Notes: generated by a model not told the origin, from the sequence alone. 64,000 nt of DNA from Silicimonas sp. (GCA_022820365.1 JAJEFO010000053.1:18369-82368), one strand, 5' to 3'. Shown: positions 55,027-63,268, counted from the first letter of the stretch. A program made the numbers and translations.

Positions 55027-55038
55027 TTGGGATCCACT
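55027..55038. promoter_or_regulatory. Operator-like half-site 7 (TTGGGATCCACT)
   Basis: The left half and core (TTGGGATCC) match exactly, while the right end has decayed (three mismatches). The centre is 63 bp from site 6, six helical turns, which repeats the paired arrangement at the other two promoters. Confidence 0.6.
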
Positions 55039-55385
55039 CACAGATCGAAAGGAGGTGCTTTGGGTGCCTCGATCAGGTATTGGCTCAATAGGCCCTCGAC
55101 CGAACAGCAGTCCACACCCGAGATTTCGCCGCAGCACAGCTGCAGCCATCGGTCCGGTACAGGGAATCGAGGTCAGGCTTCCGAACCTCTCCGCGAGCGC
55201 TTCCCGTCCGTCGGCGGACCGCACAAATTGGTTGAAATTCAAGAACCTGGCAGACGAGACCCTGCAGTTCGAAAGGAGCCCGATTCCGTTCGGCAATCTG
55301 CCTGCCAATCCGGCAAGCCACGCGCATGTGAAGGCCGGGCTGGCCGCCGCCTTTGCAGACTGGGAATCCTCATCGAGCATCCGGC
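55039..55385. other. Gap between the TAXI control region and the DUF6505-like gene
   Basis: No assured gene. On the plus strand AAAGGAGG at 55048-55055, a near-ideal ribosome site, precedes GTG codons at 55055 and 55064 in a frame open to 55447. Part of the translation (TNWLKFKNLADETLQ and what follows) looks less random than usual antisense frames, but I recognise no family, and it overlaps the end of the next gene on the opposite strand. I leave it as unproven. Confidence 0.3.
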
Positions 55386-55865
55386 TCACTCGTCCAGCGA
55401 ACCGTGAATGGCGAACTGGCCCAGGTCCGCGTCCTGGGCTTCAATGACGCGGAATGACTCGCGAACCCCTACCTCGGTCAATTCGCGAGAGACCGTGAGA
55501 AGCGTGTTCGCCGCATGTTCGTCGCACATCTCCGCCATGTGACCCAGTTCCTCGCTGGCAACCGGACGCGCAGCGACAAGGTCAGGCGCTCCGTAATAGG
55601 TCACGAAGTGCTCGGCCAGCATGTCGGCCAGGCGCTCGAGTTCCACGGGTTCGATCTGGGTAACCGCAACGAAGGTCACGCGCCCGGTCGTTTCGAGCCC
55701 GAACCAGCCGTTTGAAAAGGCCTGCCGGGCCTTGCCCGCCAGATCGGCCTCGGTCCAGTTTGAGAATTCGAACCCTCCGGAAACGCACCATTCTCCGGTT
55801 CGGGCCGGCACGGGGTAGACCCGGGTGTCGCTTTCGTCGAAATGGATTGCGCGGGCAAGGTTCAT
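55386..55865 (-). CDS. DUF6505-like protein of the formate dehydrogenase locus
   Basis: A 159-residue cytoplasmic protein beginning MNLARAIHFDESDTRVYPVPARTGEW, with GGFEFSNWTEADLAGKARQAFSNGW and a C-terminal helix HAANTLLTVSRELTEVGVRESFRVIE. I believe it belongs to the family named DUF6505; its function is unknown. It is the last of four tightly packed minus-strand genes (4-nt overlap with the ligase-like gene) that recur beside formate dehydrogenase genes in Rhodobacterales, which suggests a role in FDH assembly or cofactor supply. Confidence 0.75.
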   Translation of the reverse strand: MNLARAIHFDESDTRVYPVPARTGEWCVSGGFEFSNWTEADLAGKARQAFSNGWFGLETTGRVTFVAVTQIEPVELERLADMLAEHFVTYYGAPDLVAARPVASEELGHMAEMCDEHAANTLLTVSRELTEVGVRESFRVIEAQDADLGQFAIHGSLDE

Positions 55866-56566
55866 TGCGCCTCCAGAAGAGCAGTGAGCGGGAACAGGCG
55901 CGTGTCGCTTCCGTCGCGCAGAAGCATCCCGAAATCCTCGTCAATGCCAAGGAAGGTGCCGCTCGCCCCGCCAAACTGGATTTCGTTGCCCAGCCCGTGC
56001 GCGATGCCCCGCCATTCGGCGTGCAGGGGTCTCGGACCTTCATCCTCCCAGCGCGCAATCCAGTTGAGCGTATGGCGCGCCCAGCTTTCGACCAGGGTCA
56101 CCGGGTCGACATCAACGCAGCCTTCCTCGTAGAGCACTGTTTCCTCCGCGTCTTCGCCCGGCGTTTGCGTGGCGCTGAACAGCGGCATCTCGAACCCGAC
56201 GACCAGCCAGTCCGGCTGCGCACCCTCGTCGTCGGTGCTGGCCGCCACGCGGAATCGGCCGCAACGCGCCCCGTTGACACGGATTTCACCGGACCAGCCG
56301 AGGTGAACCGCAACCTCTGGCGGCGCGAGCGCACCCAGGGAATTCTGCAGCCCCAAGCCGCAAAGCGGCAGCATCGCCATGGCCTTTGCCAGCGGCACTT
56401 CCGGCGCAAACACCAAGGCCGAGCCGAGCCGGTCCACGGAAACGTTGTACACGACGAGCCCGGCGTCGCAGCCCAGGCTCGCCTTGGCGCAGGCAGTGAC
56501 GAAGGGGTCGATTGAACCGCTGACAGCCAGGCCGGACATCAATGGAGGCAGAACGGCTTCCGTCAT
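55862..56566 (-). CDS. Biotin/lipoate protein ligase-like protein
   Basis: A 234-residue protein with a ligase-like fold: LPLCGLGLQNSLGALAPPEVAVHLGWSGEIRVNGARCGRFRVAAS parallels the catalytic core of BPL/LplA enzymes (W-P/G...I-x-G...K-x-x-G), but the catalytic Lys is not obvious (NGARCGRF). A C-terminal SH3-like GTFLGIDEDFGMLLRDG segment fits the BPL C-terminal domain. The true reaction is therefore unsure. It overlaps the Mrp-like and DUF6505-like genes by 4 nt each. Confidence 0.78.
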   Translation of the reverse strand: MTEAVLPPLMSGLAVSGSIDPFVTACAKASLGCDAGLVVYNVSVDRLGSALVFAPEVPLAKAMAMLPLCGLGLQNSLGALAPPEVAVHLGWSGEIRVNGARCGRFRVAASTDDEGAQPDWLVVGFEMPLFSATQTPGEDAEETVLYEEGCVDVDPVTLVESWARHTLNWIARWEDEGPRPLHAEWRGIAHGLGNEIQFGGASGTFLGIDEDFGMLLRDGSDTRLFPLTALLEAQ

Positions 56567-57627
56567 GCGGCGCTCATCCCGACAAGGTCGCCGGCTACCT
56601 GCTGAAACGCGGCCGCCTGCGGGCCGTCGGGGCTAGTCACGACAACTGGCGCCCCCCCGTCACCGGCTACGCGGATGTCGAGATGCAACGGAATCTCCGC
56701 CAGAAGCGGCACGCCGATTTTCGCCGCCTCGGCCGCCACGCCGCCGTGGCCGAAGGTGTGTTCTTCGTGCCCGCAGTTCGAACAGATGTGGGTTGACATG
56801 TTCTCGATCAGGCCGTGGATCGGAACGCCCAGCTGGTTGAACATGTCCACCCCCTTGCGGGCATCGATCAGCGCCACGTCCTGTGGCGTGGAAACGATGA
56901 TCGCGCCATCGACGACGGCCTTCTGCGCAAGCGTCATCGGGACATCGCCCGTGCCAGGCGGCAGGTCGACGATCAACACGTCGAGGGCACCCCATTGCAC
57001 CTGCGTCAGCATCTGCTGCAATGCGCCCATCAACATCGGGCCGCGCCAGACGACCGCCTGACCTTCCGTGGTCATCAGCCCGATCGACATCATGGTGACG
57101 CCGTGGTTGCGCATCGGAAGAATGGTCTTTCCATCCGGGCTTGACGGACGGCCCGAGACGCCGAGCATGCGTGGCTGTGACGGTCCGTAGACGTCCGCGT
57201 CCAGCAGGCCGACGCGCCGCCCCGCCTGCACAAGCGCACAGGCCAGGTTTGCGGAGACTGTCGACTTTCCGACCCCGCCTTTTCCGGACGCAATCGCAAG
57301 AATGCGATCGATGCCGGGTATCTTCTCAGGTCCCTTGGGTTCGGAACGTGCACTGGGTTTCAGGTCTGGCGGCGCCTTCTCGGTATGCGCGGTCATGAGG
57401 ATCGACACGTCCTCGGCACCCGGCAGCGCCTTCATCCGCGCCTCCGCATCAGCCCGTATTGGCTCATACGTCTGCGCAAGCTTTGGATCAATTTCCAGGA
57501 CGAACCGGATGCGTCCGCCCTCGACGTTCAAGGCACGCACCAGTCCTGCTGCAACGATGTCGTCGCCGGTTACGGGGTCGCCGACCGACTTCAGTGCACC
57601 AAGCACGCTATCTCGGGACAGCGCCAA
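56563..57627 (-). CDS. Mrp/NBP35-family Fe-S cluster carrier ATPase (ApbC)
   Basis: P-loop ATPase that holds and transfers 4Fe-4S clusters; 354 residues. The N-terminal ~85 residues form the DUF59/MIP18-like domain. The deviant Walker A is ASGKGGVGKSTVSANLACAL (about 113-132), followed by GLLDADVYGPSQPRMLG, VDLPPGTGDVPMTLAQ, and the cluster-binding CSNCG near 285. Located beside the polyferredoxin and formate dehydrogenase genes, it probably supplies their clusters. Confidence 0.92.
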   Translation of the reverse strand: MALSRDSVLGALKSVGDPVTGDDIVAAGLVRALNVEGGRIRFVLEIDPKLAQTYEPIRADAEARMKALPGAEDVSILMTAHTEKAPPDLKPSARSEPKGPEKIPGIDRILAIASGKGGVGKSTVSANLACALVQAGRRVGLLDADVYGPSQPRMLGVSGRPSSPDGKTILPMRNHGVTMMSIGLMTTEGQAVVWRGPMLMGALQQMLTQVQWGALDVLIVDLPPGTGDVPMTLAQKAVVDGAIIVSTPQDVALIDARKGVDMFNQLGVPIHGLIENMSTHICSNCGHEEHTFGHGGVAAEAAKIGVPLLAEIPLHLDIRVAGDGGAPVVVTSPDGPQAAAFQQVAGDLVGMSAA

Positions 57628-57630
57628 GGT

Positions 57631-57822
57631 TCAGTCGTTTTCCACGATGGTGCCCGAGACTTCGTGATCCAAGCCGAGTTCCTCAATCGAGACCCTGGCC
57701 TTGACCGCATAGCTCTTGCCGGCTTCGCCCCTGTCGCGAAGCGCCGTCTCGATCGCCTGTTGCGAGGTCACGCCCACCTGCTTCAGGAACTTTCTCATAG
57801 ACATGTTGTAGGAGTCGTTCAT
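57631..57822 (-). CDS. DUF6494-like small protein
   Basis: A 63-residue cytoplasmic protein, MNDSYNMSMRKFLKQVGVTSQQ..., ending in an acidic beta-type tail (ELGLDHEVSGTIVEND). I place it in the DUF6494 family; function unknown. It is 3 nt upstream of the Mrp gene and first in this minus-strand unit. A ribosome site (GAGGAAGAA) lies about 8 nt before the ATG. The long open frame upstream of this ATG is not homologous. Confidence 0.8.
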   Translation of the reverse strand: MNDSYNMSMRKFLKQVGVTSQQAIETALRDRGEAGKSYAVKARVSIEELGLDHEVSGTIVEND

Positions 57823-58278
57823 CGTGGTTCTTCCTCTAGGTTGCTCGTCCGATCGGGTCCAATTGCCTTTGGCTGTGCCGAACCTCGTGCAAGACTCGAG
57901 GCTGCGTTCAGCGTGAACGGAGCCTAGGTAGATACCGGTTCGATACTGGAATTCAACCCCGCGCGAACTGTTCGAGGTGACGTACGGGTCGAGAAGTCCG
58001 TTGCCGGCATTTCGCCAGGAGCCAGCGAATCGCACCGTGCCTTTCCGTGATTCGACCGCGAGCCAGCCTTCGATTCAAGTACTGGGAACAAATTGCCTTG
58101 ATACCGGCACCGGCAATCCCGTATGTTCGCGTCCAGGGTCATGGGGTCGCCTCATGGTGTTTTTTTGCATTGGCAGTTCTGTCAAGCCGGACGGGCCCCC
58201 ATTTCTCCGGGGCTTTAGTCGAGTGACCCGCTCAGCGAGAAAGTTCCATTCAACCCGAGACGTCTTGCAAGAGGCTCC
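57823..58278. promoter_or_regulatory. Divergent region of 456 nt before the cytochrome-like gene
   Basis: Holds the promoters for the DUF6494-mrp unit (minus) and the cytochrome-like gene (plus). It contains a T7 tract at 58160-58166 and a short stem GCCCC (58195-58199) / GGGGC (58209-58213) followed by TTTAG, which looks terminator-like, but no transcript obviously ends there. No gene or RNA is recognised. Confidence 0.4.
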
Positions 58279-59028
58279 ATGCTGAAGAGGTCCTTGACAG
58301 CTGCGTTACTTCTCTTCGTCGTCGGCGCCAGCCTTGCTTCCGCCGACGACCGTCAGTTTCGTTTGTCGGTCCCCGCCGTGCTGGCCGAGAGCGGATTGAT
58401 GAAGTACATGTTGCCGCGTTTCACCTTGAAGACCCAGGTACGCGTCGAATTGGTCTCGCCCGGGGAGGCGGCAGAAGTCGCATTCGGGGACACTGGTACG
58501 CCGGTCTTTACCGGCATGGGCCAGACCTGGTCCATTGACGTCCTCGCGCCAGAGCATGCAGGGGCATCTCGGTTTGCCTCGTGGATAACCGACAAGACCG
58601 GGCAAAGCGCAATCTCGGGATTCAAGATCGACGGCAATCAGCCGTTCGCCTTGCCGGTCGAGGAAGAGGAGGTTGCCGAAGACCAGTTCTACGAAGGTGA
58701 CAAACTGCGCGGACAGCAGGTTTCGCGGGTCCATTGCGGCCGATGCCACGTCACTGCCCGAGGCGACGAAGGCCTCGGCATCGGCTCGACTCCGTCGTTC
58801 TTCGCCTTGCGCAGCTTTGAGGACTGGGACGTAAGGTTCTCGAGCTTCTACGTCCTGAAACCCCATGGTGCATTTACGCAGATCGAAGACGTAACGGAGC
58901 CCTTCCCCGAGGACCTTCCCTCGCCGATTGCGCCACTGGAACTGACCCTGGATGACATCGACGCGATCTTGGCCTACGTCGCAAGTATCGAACCAGCAGC
59001 CCTTGGTGCACCCTTGACGGGTCAGTGA
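58279..59028 (+). CDS. Exported c-type cytochrome-like protein of the formate dehydrogenase locus
   Basis: A 249-residue protein with a signal peptide (MLKRSLTAALLLFVVGASLASA). Residues 25-125 resemble a small periplasmic binding domain (LAESGLMKYMLPRFTLKTQVRVELVSPGEAAEVAFGDTGTPVF). Residues 135-240 carry a single haem motif CGRCH (Cys153, Cys156, His157) and end in a helix DDIDAILAYVASIEP typical of class I cytochrome c. The sixth haem ligand is uncertain: KPHGAF instead of a Met motif. Convergent with the polyferredoxin gene (7-nt overlap). A periplasmic electron carrier is inferred. Confidence 0.72.
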   Translation: MLKRSLTAALLLFVVGASLASADDRQFRLSVPAVLAESGLMKYMLPRFTLKTQVRVELVSPGEAAEVAFGDTGTPVFTGMGQTWSIDVLAPEHAGASRFASWITDKTGQSAISGFKIDGNQPFALPVEEEEVAEDQFYEGDKLRGQQVSRVHCGRCHVTARGDEGLGIGSTPSFFALRSFEDWDVRFSSFYVLKPHGAFTQIEDVTEPFPEDLPSPIAPLELTLDDIDAILAYVASIEPAALGAPLTGQ

Positions 59029-61034
59029 TCGCGACGTTTCGAAAGGTAGTCGTCAGTGGTGCGAATCCGCGGCCGCTCGCCCGCGGCCATTGGGCTGTCC
59101 TCGCTCAGGAACTGGGATTTCACCCGGCAATCGTCACACATCTGGATCATTCTCAGCGCGCCCTCTCCCTGGTACATCGAGTGCGAGGAAAGTCTTTCGG
59201 TTATGCGTTCGATGGTGGACTTTGAACCGAACAGCGTTCCGCATTCAATGCAGGCGAACGGCTCCTCCTCGTTCAAGACCACCTGGGACAATGCATCGTC
59301 GCCAAGATTGAACCGAGGCACGAGCGCAATGGCATCTTCGGGACAGATGCTGGCGCAAAGCCCGCATTGCAGGCAGGCATCCTCTTGAAACCGCAGTTGA
59401 GGCAGGTCGGGATTGTCGCCAAGTGCGCCGGAAGGGCAAAGCGACACGCAGGAGAGGCAGAGCGTGCACGCGTCCGAATTTACCGAAATCACGCCATAAG
59501 GGGCATTGTTTGGCAACGGAATCGGCTCGGCTGCGTCCGGGCGCAATGCCTTCGCTGCCTGCCGGGCGATCTGCCGACGCGTCCCCATGGGACGGATCGG
59601 CTTGGTCAGCGCAGATGGCACCTCTGAACTGAACAGCGAGTCCGACAGCGCGTCAGCGTCGGCTGTGTCGATCAAGGCCACCTTGTTGTCGGCGACCGCC
59701 TCGGTCAGGGCGATTTCATGGTCCAATACCGATCGGTCGGCCCCGGGTCCGGGCACGATGGCCACGGCGGCAAAACCGGCCGCAAGCGCGGCGAGGGCCT
59801 CTGCATGCCCGAAAGCGCCGACCGCCGGCATTTCCATCGGCACGACATCGGCCGGCAGGCCCCTGCCATGTCGTGCAGAAAGACGGATCAGTTCAGAACC
59901 GTGCTCGTCCACGACCAGCAGCCTTGGATCGGTTCCGCCAGCGCCAAGAAAGGCCTTCGCCAGCGTCTGGATCCGAAGGAACGAATGCTCGACCGGCGGC
60001 GCATCGTACGAAATCGCGCCGGACGGGCAAAGCGAGGAACAGGCGCCGCACCCTGCACAAACCATCGGGTCAACGGTGACGTGTTCGCCGTCGGGAGAAA
60101 TCGCCCCGGTCGGACAGGCGTCCAGGCAACGCGAACATCCTACCTGACCGGCCCGCGAATGGGCGCAGAGGATCGGCTCGACACGAGCATATAGCGGCTT
60201 TTCGAATGTGCCGATCAGCTTGGCGGCATCGAACACCGCGTCCATGGACGCCGTTACGCTGCCCGGGTCGGCGCGCAGGTAGCCTTCCCGCTTTTCATGG
60301 GCGGAAAAAAGCGGGGTCTGCCCGCCGAGATCGAGAATGATGTCGCACTCCGAGCGTGCGCCGTTGCGAGGTTCTGTCCATCGCCAGTTGCCGCGCCCGC
60401 CTGGCTGAATTCGGCAGAACGCGTCGAACGACACCTTGAATTCACCCAAGGCCCCGGACGCCTTCCTGATCCGCCCCCTGATCACGTCGAACTCTCGTTC
60501 CGGAGGCGGGTCGCTGTCGTCCAGCTGCAAGACCGTGACGCCGTGCGTGTCCGCAAGGCGCCGGGCGGCGTCAAACGCGACATCGCCGCTCCCGATGACC
60601 AGGCAAACGCCCTCGGACACCACGTCGACGGTCTTGGTCAACGCCGCAGGCATCGTGGCCGCTGCGACCAGCGCGGCCATCTTGGGACCTGTGTCATTGT
60701 CGTCATCCGTCCAGCCGGCACGGTCCCGAAGATCGAGGAATGAAGGCACCTCGGCCTCCAGCTCCTCGGCAAGCTCCTCGAAGAACCGCATTTCCTGCCC
60801 GCAGCAGATCGTGCAGTTGCCCTCGGCAATTGCCTTTGCCGCGATTTCCGCCTGCTCGGTGCAAAGCGAGGTATGGACCGGGGAGCACTCGGCCCCGGTC
60901 GCGGCCTCGATCACCGCAGGCTGCAGTCGTTGCGATTTCGCGCAGTCGCAAAGGACCAGCTTGTTGGCCAAGGTCTTCCCCTTCCCCGACAATCGGCCGA
61001 TGACGGACTCACGTCCTGCGGCCAGACTAGACAT
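59022..61034 (-). CDS. Polyferredoxin-like 4Fe-4S protein of the formate dehydrogenase locus
   Basis: A 670-residue cytoplasmic protein from ATG 61034. An N-terminal Cys-rich region (LVLCDCAKSQ; NCTICCGQE) precedes a nucleotide-binding-like segment (VCLVIGSGDVAFDAARRL). There are two paired 4Fe-4S domains (CSRCLDACP...CAGCGACSSLCP near 300; CTLCLSCVSLCP...CLQCGLCASICP near 550-590) and a last pair CIECG...CDDC near the C-terminus. It probably relays electrons or supports FDH assembly. Homologues adjoin DUF3305/3306 and FDH genes. It is divergent from the DUF3305 gene. Confidence 0.85.
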   Translation of the reverse strand: MSSLAAGRESVIGRLSGKGKTLANKLVLCDCAKSQRLQPAVIEAATGAECSPVHTSLCTEQAEIAAKAIAEGNCTICCGQEMRFFEELAEELEAEVPSFLDLRDRAGWTDDDNDTGPKMAALVAAATMPAALTKTVDVVSEGVCLVIGSGDVAFDAARRLADTHGVTVLQLDDSDPPPEREFDVIRGRIRKASGALGEFKVSFDAFCRIQPGGRGNWRWTEPRNGARSECDIILDLGGQTPLFSAHEKREGYLRADPGSVTASMDAVFDAAKLIGTFEKPLYARVEPILCAHSRAGQVGCSRCLDACPTGAISPDGEHVTVDPMVCAGCGACSSLCPSGAISYDAPPVEHSFLRIQTLAKAFLGAGGTDPRLLVVDEHGSELIRLSARHGRGLPADVVPMEMPAVGAFGHAEALAALAAGFAAVAIVPGPGADRSVLDHEIALTEAVADNKVALIDTADADALSDSLFSSEVPSALTKPIRPMGTRRQIARQAAKALRPDAAEPIPLPNNAPYGVISVNSDACTLCLSCVSLCPSGALGDNPDLPQLRFQEDACLQCGLCASICPEDAIALVPRFNLGDDALSQVVLNEEEPFACIECGTLFGSKSTIERITERLSSHSMYQGEGALRMIQMCDDCRVKSQFLSEDSPMAAGERPRIRTTDDYLSKRRDH

Positions 61035-61100
61035 GTTTGGTCCTGAACGTAAACTGCGGTTGACAGGCCACTTGAGCGCACGGGAAACACGCGAGGGCAA

Positions 61101-61661
61101 ATGTACATCAATCCGGCGAAATACGAGGCCTTGCCCCTCGGGGTGGTTCTGCGCAGGGCGCCGGGAGTGACCCGCTGGAAAAAATGGTCCTGGAAGGCGG
61201 TTGCGGTCCTGCCGGGCGCGGGAACGGCCGACTGGCGGGAAATGCGGCGGCAGGGCGACTGGGTCGAATATCATGCGGCGACCGTTTCGCTGGACCTCCA
61301 CGGCGCGGAGACCGAAGCATACAAGAATGCGCTGTCTGACACCCCGCCAAGCGTCTTCGTCGTCTTGCGTCAGGAAGAAGGCTCAGATGGCGAACGGCCA
61401 TCCGTCTTGCTGGTCACGGCATCGCCATACGAGGCACAGGACTACGCCGACAGCGGTGAGGAAATCGTCGAGAAAGTGCCGATGCCTCCGGGACTTGTCG
61501 CCTGGGTGCGGGACTTCGTCGAACAGCATCACGTCGAAGAGGAATTCGTGAAGCGCAAGCGAGACAGGAAACGCGTCGACCTGGTCGAAGACGGCGTTGG
61601 CGACGTGCGCATTCAGCAGGTCACCGATGTCTATCGCGCGCCGAAGAGGCGTCTGCAATGA
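61101..61661 (+). CDS. DUF3305 family protein
   Basis: A 186-residue protein, cytoplasmic by sequence, with the family start PLGVVLRRAPGVTRWKKWSWKAVAVLPGA and ADWREMRRQGDWVEYHAATVSLDLH. A C-terminal VVEQHHVEEEFVKRKRD-like helix follows. Function unknown; found almost always beside DUF3306 and formate dehydrogenase genes. It overlaps the DUF3306 gene by 4 nt. Confidence 0.87.
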   Translation: MYINPAKYEALPLGVVLRRAPGVTRWKKWSWKAVAVLPGAGTADWREMRRQGDWVEYHAATVSLDLHGAETEAYKNALSDTPPSVFVVLRQEEGSDGERPSVLLVTASPYEAQDYADSGEEIVEKVPMPPGLVAWVRDFVEQHHVEEEFVKRKRDRKRVDLVEDGVGDVRIQQVTDVYRAPKRRLQ

Positions 61662-62269
61662 GCGACTTCTGGAAACGTCGGAAGGAGGCGGTACGGGCTG
61701 AAGAGGCTGCCGAGGAAGAAGCGAAGATTGCCGCCGAGGAGGCAGAAGAACAGGCCAGGCTCGAGCGGATGCCGGACGAAGAAGTTCTCAGGGAACTCGA
61801 ACTGCCCGATCCAGACAGCCTGGCCGAGGGCGATGACTTCTCGGTCTTCCTGAAGAAGACTGTTCCGGAACGCATCCGCCTTCGTGCGCTCCGCCGCCTT
61901 TGGACGACGAACCCGGTACTCGCCAACCTCGACGGTCTCATCGAATACGGTGAGGATTTCACCGACGCGACAACCGTCATCGAGAACCTGCAAACCGCCT
62001 ACCGGGTCGGCGAAGGCATGGCCCGGCACGTCACGGCAATGGCCGAACAGTCGCAGGTGGCAAGCGAAGAAGAGGAAGGTGCGGCGAACGAATCGGAAAC
62101 GGATGATTCGCCCGATATCGACGCGGACGAAAAACCCGACAATTTACCTCGGGAACAGATCGCTCCGGAATTCGAAAAAGATGAACAAAATTCGCGAATT
62201 GTCGCCGAAGAAGACGAAAGAAGTGGTTTCAAACCGCGCCGCATGAGCTATCATTTCGATGAAGCCTAA
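61658..62269 (+). CDS. DUF3306 family protein
   Basis: A 203-residue, very acidic protein. The N-terminal SDFWKRRKEAVRAEEAAEEEA helix is highly charged. The conserved core is LPDPDSLAEGDDFSVFLKKTVPERIRLRALRRLWTTNPVLANLDGLIEYGEDFTD. The C-terminal 60 residues are low-complexity Glu/Asp-rich and end in FKPRRMSYHFDEA. Function unknown; always paired with DUF3305. The TorD-type chaperone gene follows 28 nt later. Confidence 0.87.
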   Translation: MSDFWKRRKEAVRAEEAAEEEAKIAAEEAEEQARLERMPDEEVLRELELPDPDSLAEGDDFSVFLKKTVPERIRLRALRRLWTTNPVLANLDGLIEYGEDFTDATTVIENLQTAYRVGEGMARHVTAMAEQSQVASEEEEGAANESETDDSPDIDADEKPDNLPREQIAPEFEKDEQNSRIVAEEDERSGFKPRRMSYHFDEA

Positions 62270-62297
62270 GCCGTCAAAGCGAGGGTAACCAGTTTCG

Positions 62298-62906
62298 ATG
62301 AACGCAATGGATCGAGCCATTGAAGTGCCTGAAGAGGATCGTCTCCGCGCTGACCTCTACAATTTCCTCGGCCTGATCCTTGCCCGCCCTCCCGACCAGC
62401 TGCTTCTCGACCAGACTTCCGGACTGTCCGGCGACGCCACCGAGATCGGCCAGGCCATCGGCGCGCTGGCCACCATTGCGCGGCGCTCCAACCCCAAGAG
62501 CGTGGAATCGGAATTCAACCGGCTGTTCATCGGTCTCGGGCGGGGCGAATTGCTGCCGTACGCCAGCTTCTACATGACGGGCTTCTTGAACGAGAAGCCG
62601 CTGGCGTCGCTGCGCGGCGACCTCGCGTCGCACGGCATTGCAAGATCGGAAAACGTGTTCGAACCGGAAGACAACATCGCGTCGCTGATGGAAGTGATGG
62701 GTGCGCTGATCATCGGAAGGTTCGGGACGCCGACACCGCTGGACGTGCAGCGGGATTTTTTCAACCGGCACATCGCTCCTTGGGCATGCCACTGCTTTAC
62801 GGATCTCGAAGCGGCAAAGAGTTCGGTTCTGTATGCGGCAGTAGGTCGGCTCGGGCGATTGTTCATGGAAATTGAAACCGAAGGGTTTCGACTCAGCGCC
62901 GCCTGA
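62298..62906 (+). CDS. TorD/DmsD-type molybdoenzyme chaperone
   Basis: All-helical cytoplasmic chaperone of 202 residues that binds Tat signal peptides or apo-molybdoenzymes until cofactor is loaded. The family elements EFNRLFIGLGRGELLPYASFYMTGFLNEKPLASLRGDLA and the FFNRHIAPWACHCFTDLE helix are evident. Immediately upstream of the Tat-exported formate dehydrogenase genes, it is very likely their dedicated chaperone. Confidence 0.9.
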   Translation: MNAMDRAIEVPEEDRLRADLYNFLGLILARPPDQLLLDQTSGLSGDATEIGQAIGALATIARRSNPKSVESEFNRLFIGLGRGELLPYASFYMTGFLNEKPLASLRGDLASHGIARSENVFEPEDNIASLMEVMGALIIGRFGTPTPLDVQRDFFNRHIAPWACHCFTDLEAAKSSVLYAAVGRLGRLFMEIETEGFRLSAA

Positions 62907-62964
62907 GGCGCAAAGAACTGATCTGGCGAACTGTCGCCACAACGAAAGGAAGGAGGACTTTCAC

Positions 62965-63153
62965 ATGACCGACAAACCCGAAGAGGGTACAAGCCGTCGG
63001 GATTTCCTGAAAATGGCGGGGACGGGCGCACCGGTTGCGGCCGTTGTCATCGCTTCGGGAACGTCGGCGGAAGCGGCCCAGCCTGACCTGTCGTCAGACA
63101 GGCTTCAGGACACGGCGCATACCCGCGCTTACTACGACAGCGCCCGGTTCTAG
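62965..63153 (+). CDS. Small Tat-signal protein of the formate dehydrogenase region
   Basis: A 62-residue peptide with a twin-arginine signal (TSRRDFLKMAGTGAPVAAVVIASG) followed by only ~30 residues ending RAYYDSARF. Such short Tat peptides recur upstream of FDH alpha genes; their role may be to help export or assemble the enzyme. The ribosome site AAGGAGGA lies about 7 nt before ATG 62965. It lies 58 nt after the chaperone gene. Confidence 0.88.
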   Translation: MTDKPEEGTSRRDFLKMAGTGAPVAAVVIASGTSAEAAQPDLSSDRLQDTAHTRAYYDSARF

Positions 63154-63268
63154 GGCCGGACGCTGCAGCCACTGCCCGGCCTCGGTTGCGTGACGCCCAC
63201 TGGCCGGCGCATTCGGAAACAACCCAGCACGCATGCGGGACTGCCCGCAGCAAGCAAGGGAGAATGAT

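Noticed and set aside
58195..58220. Terminator-like stem GCCCC/GGGGC followed by TTTAG
   Set aside because: Five-base stem, weak T-run, and no upstream plus-strand gene whose transcript would end there.
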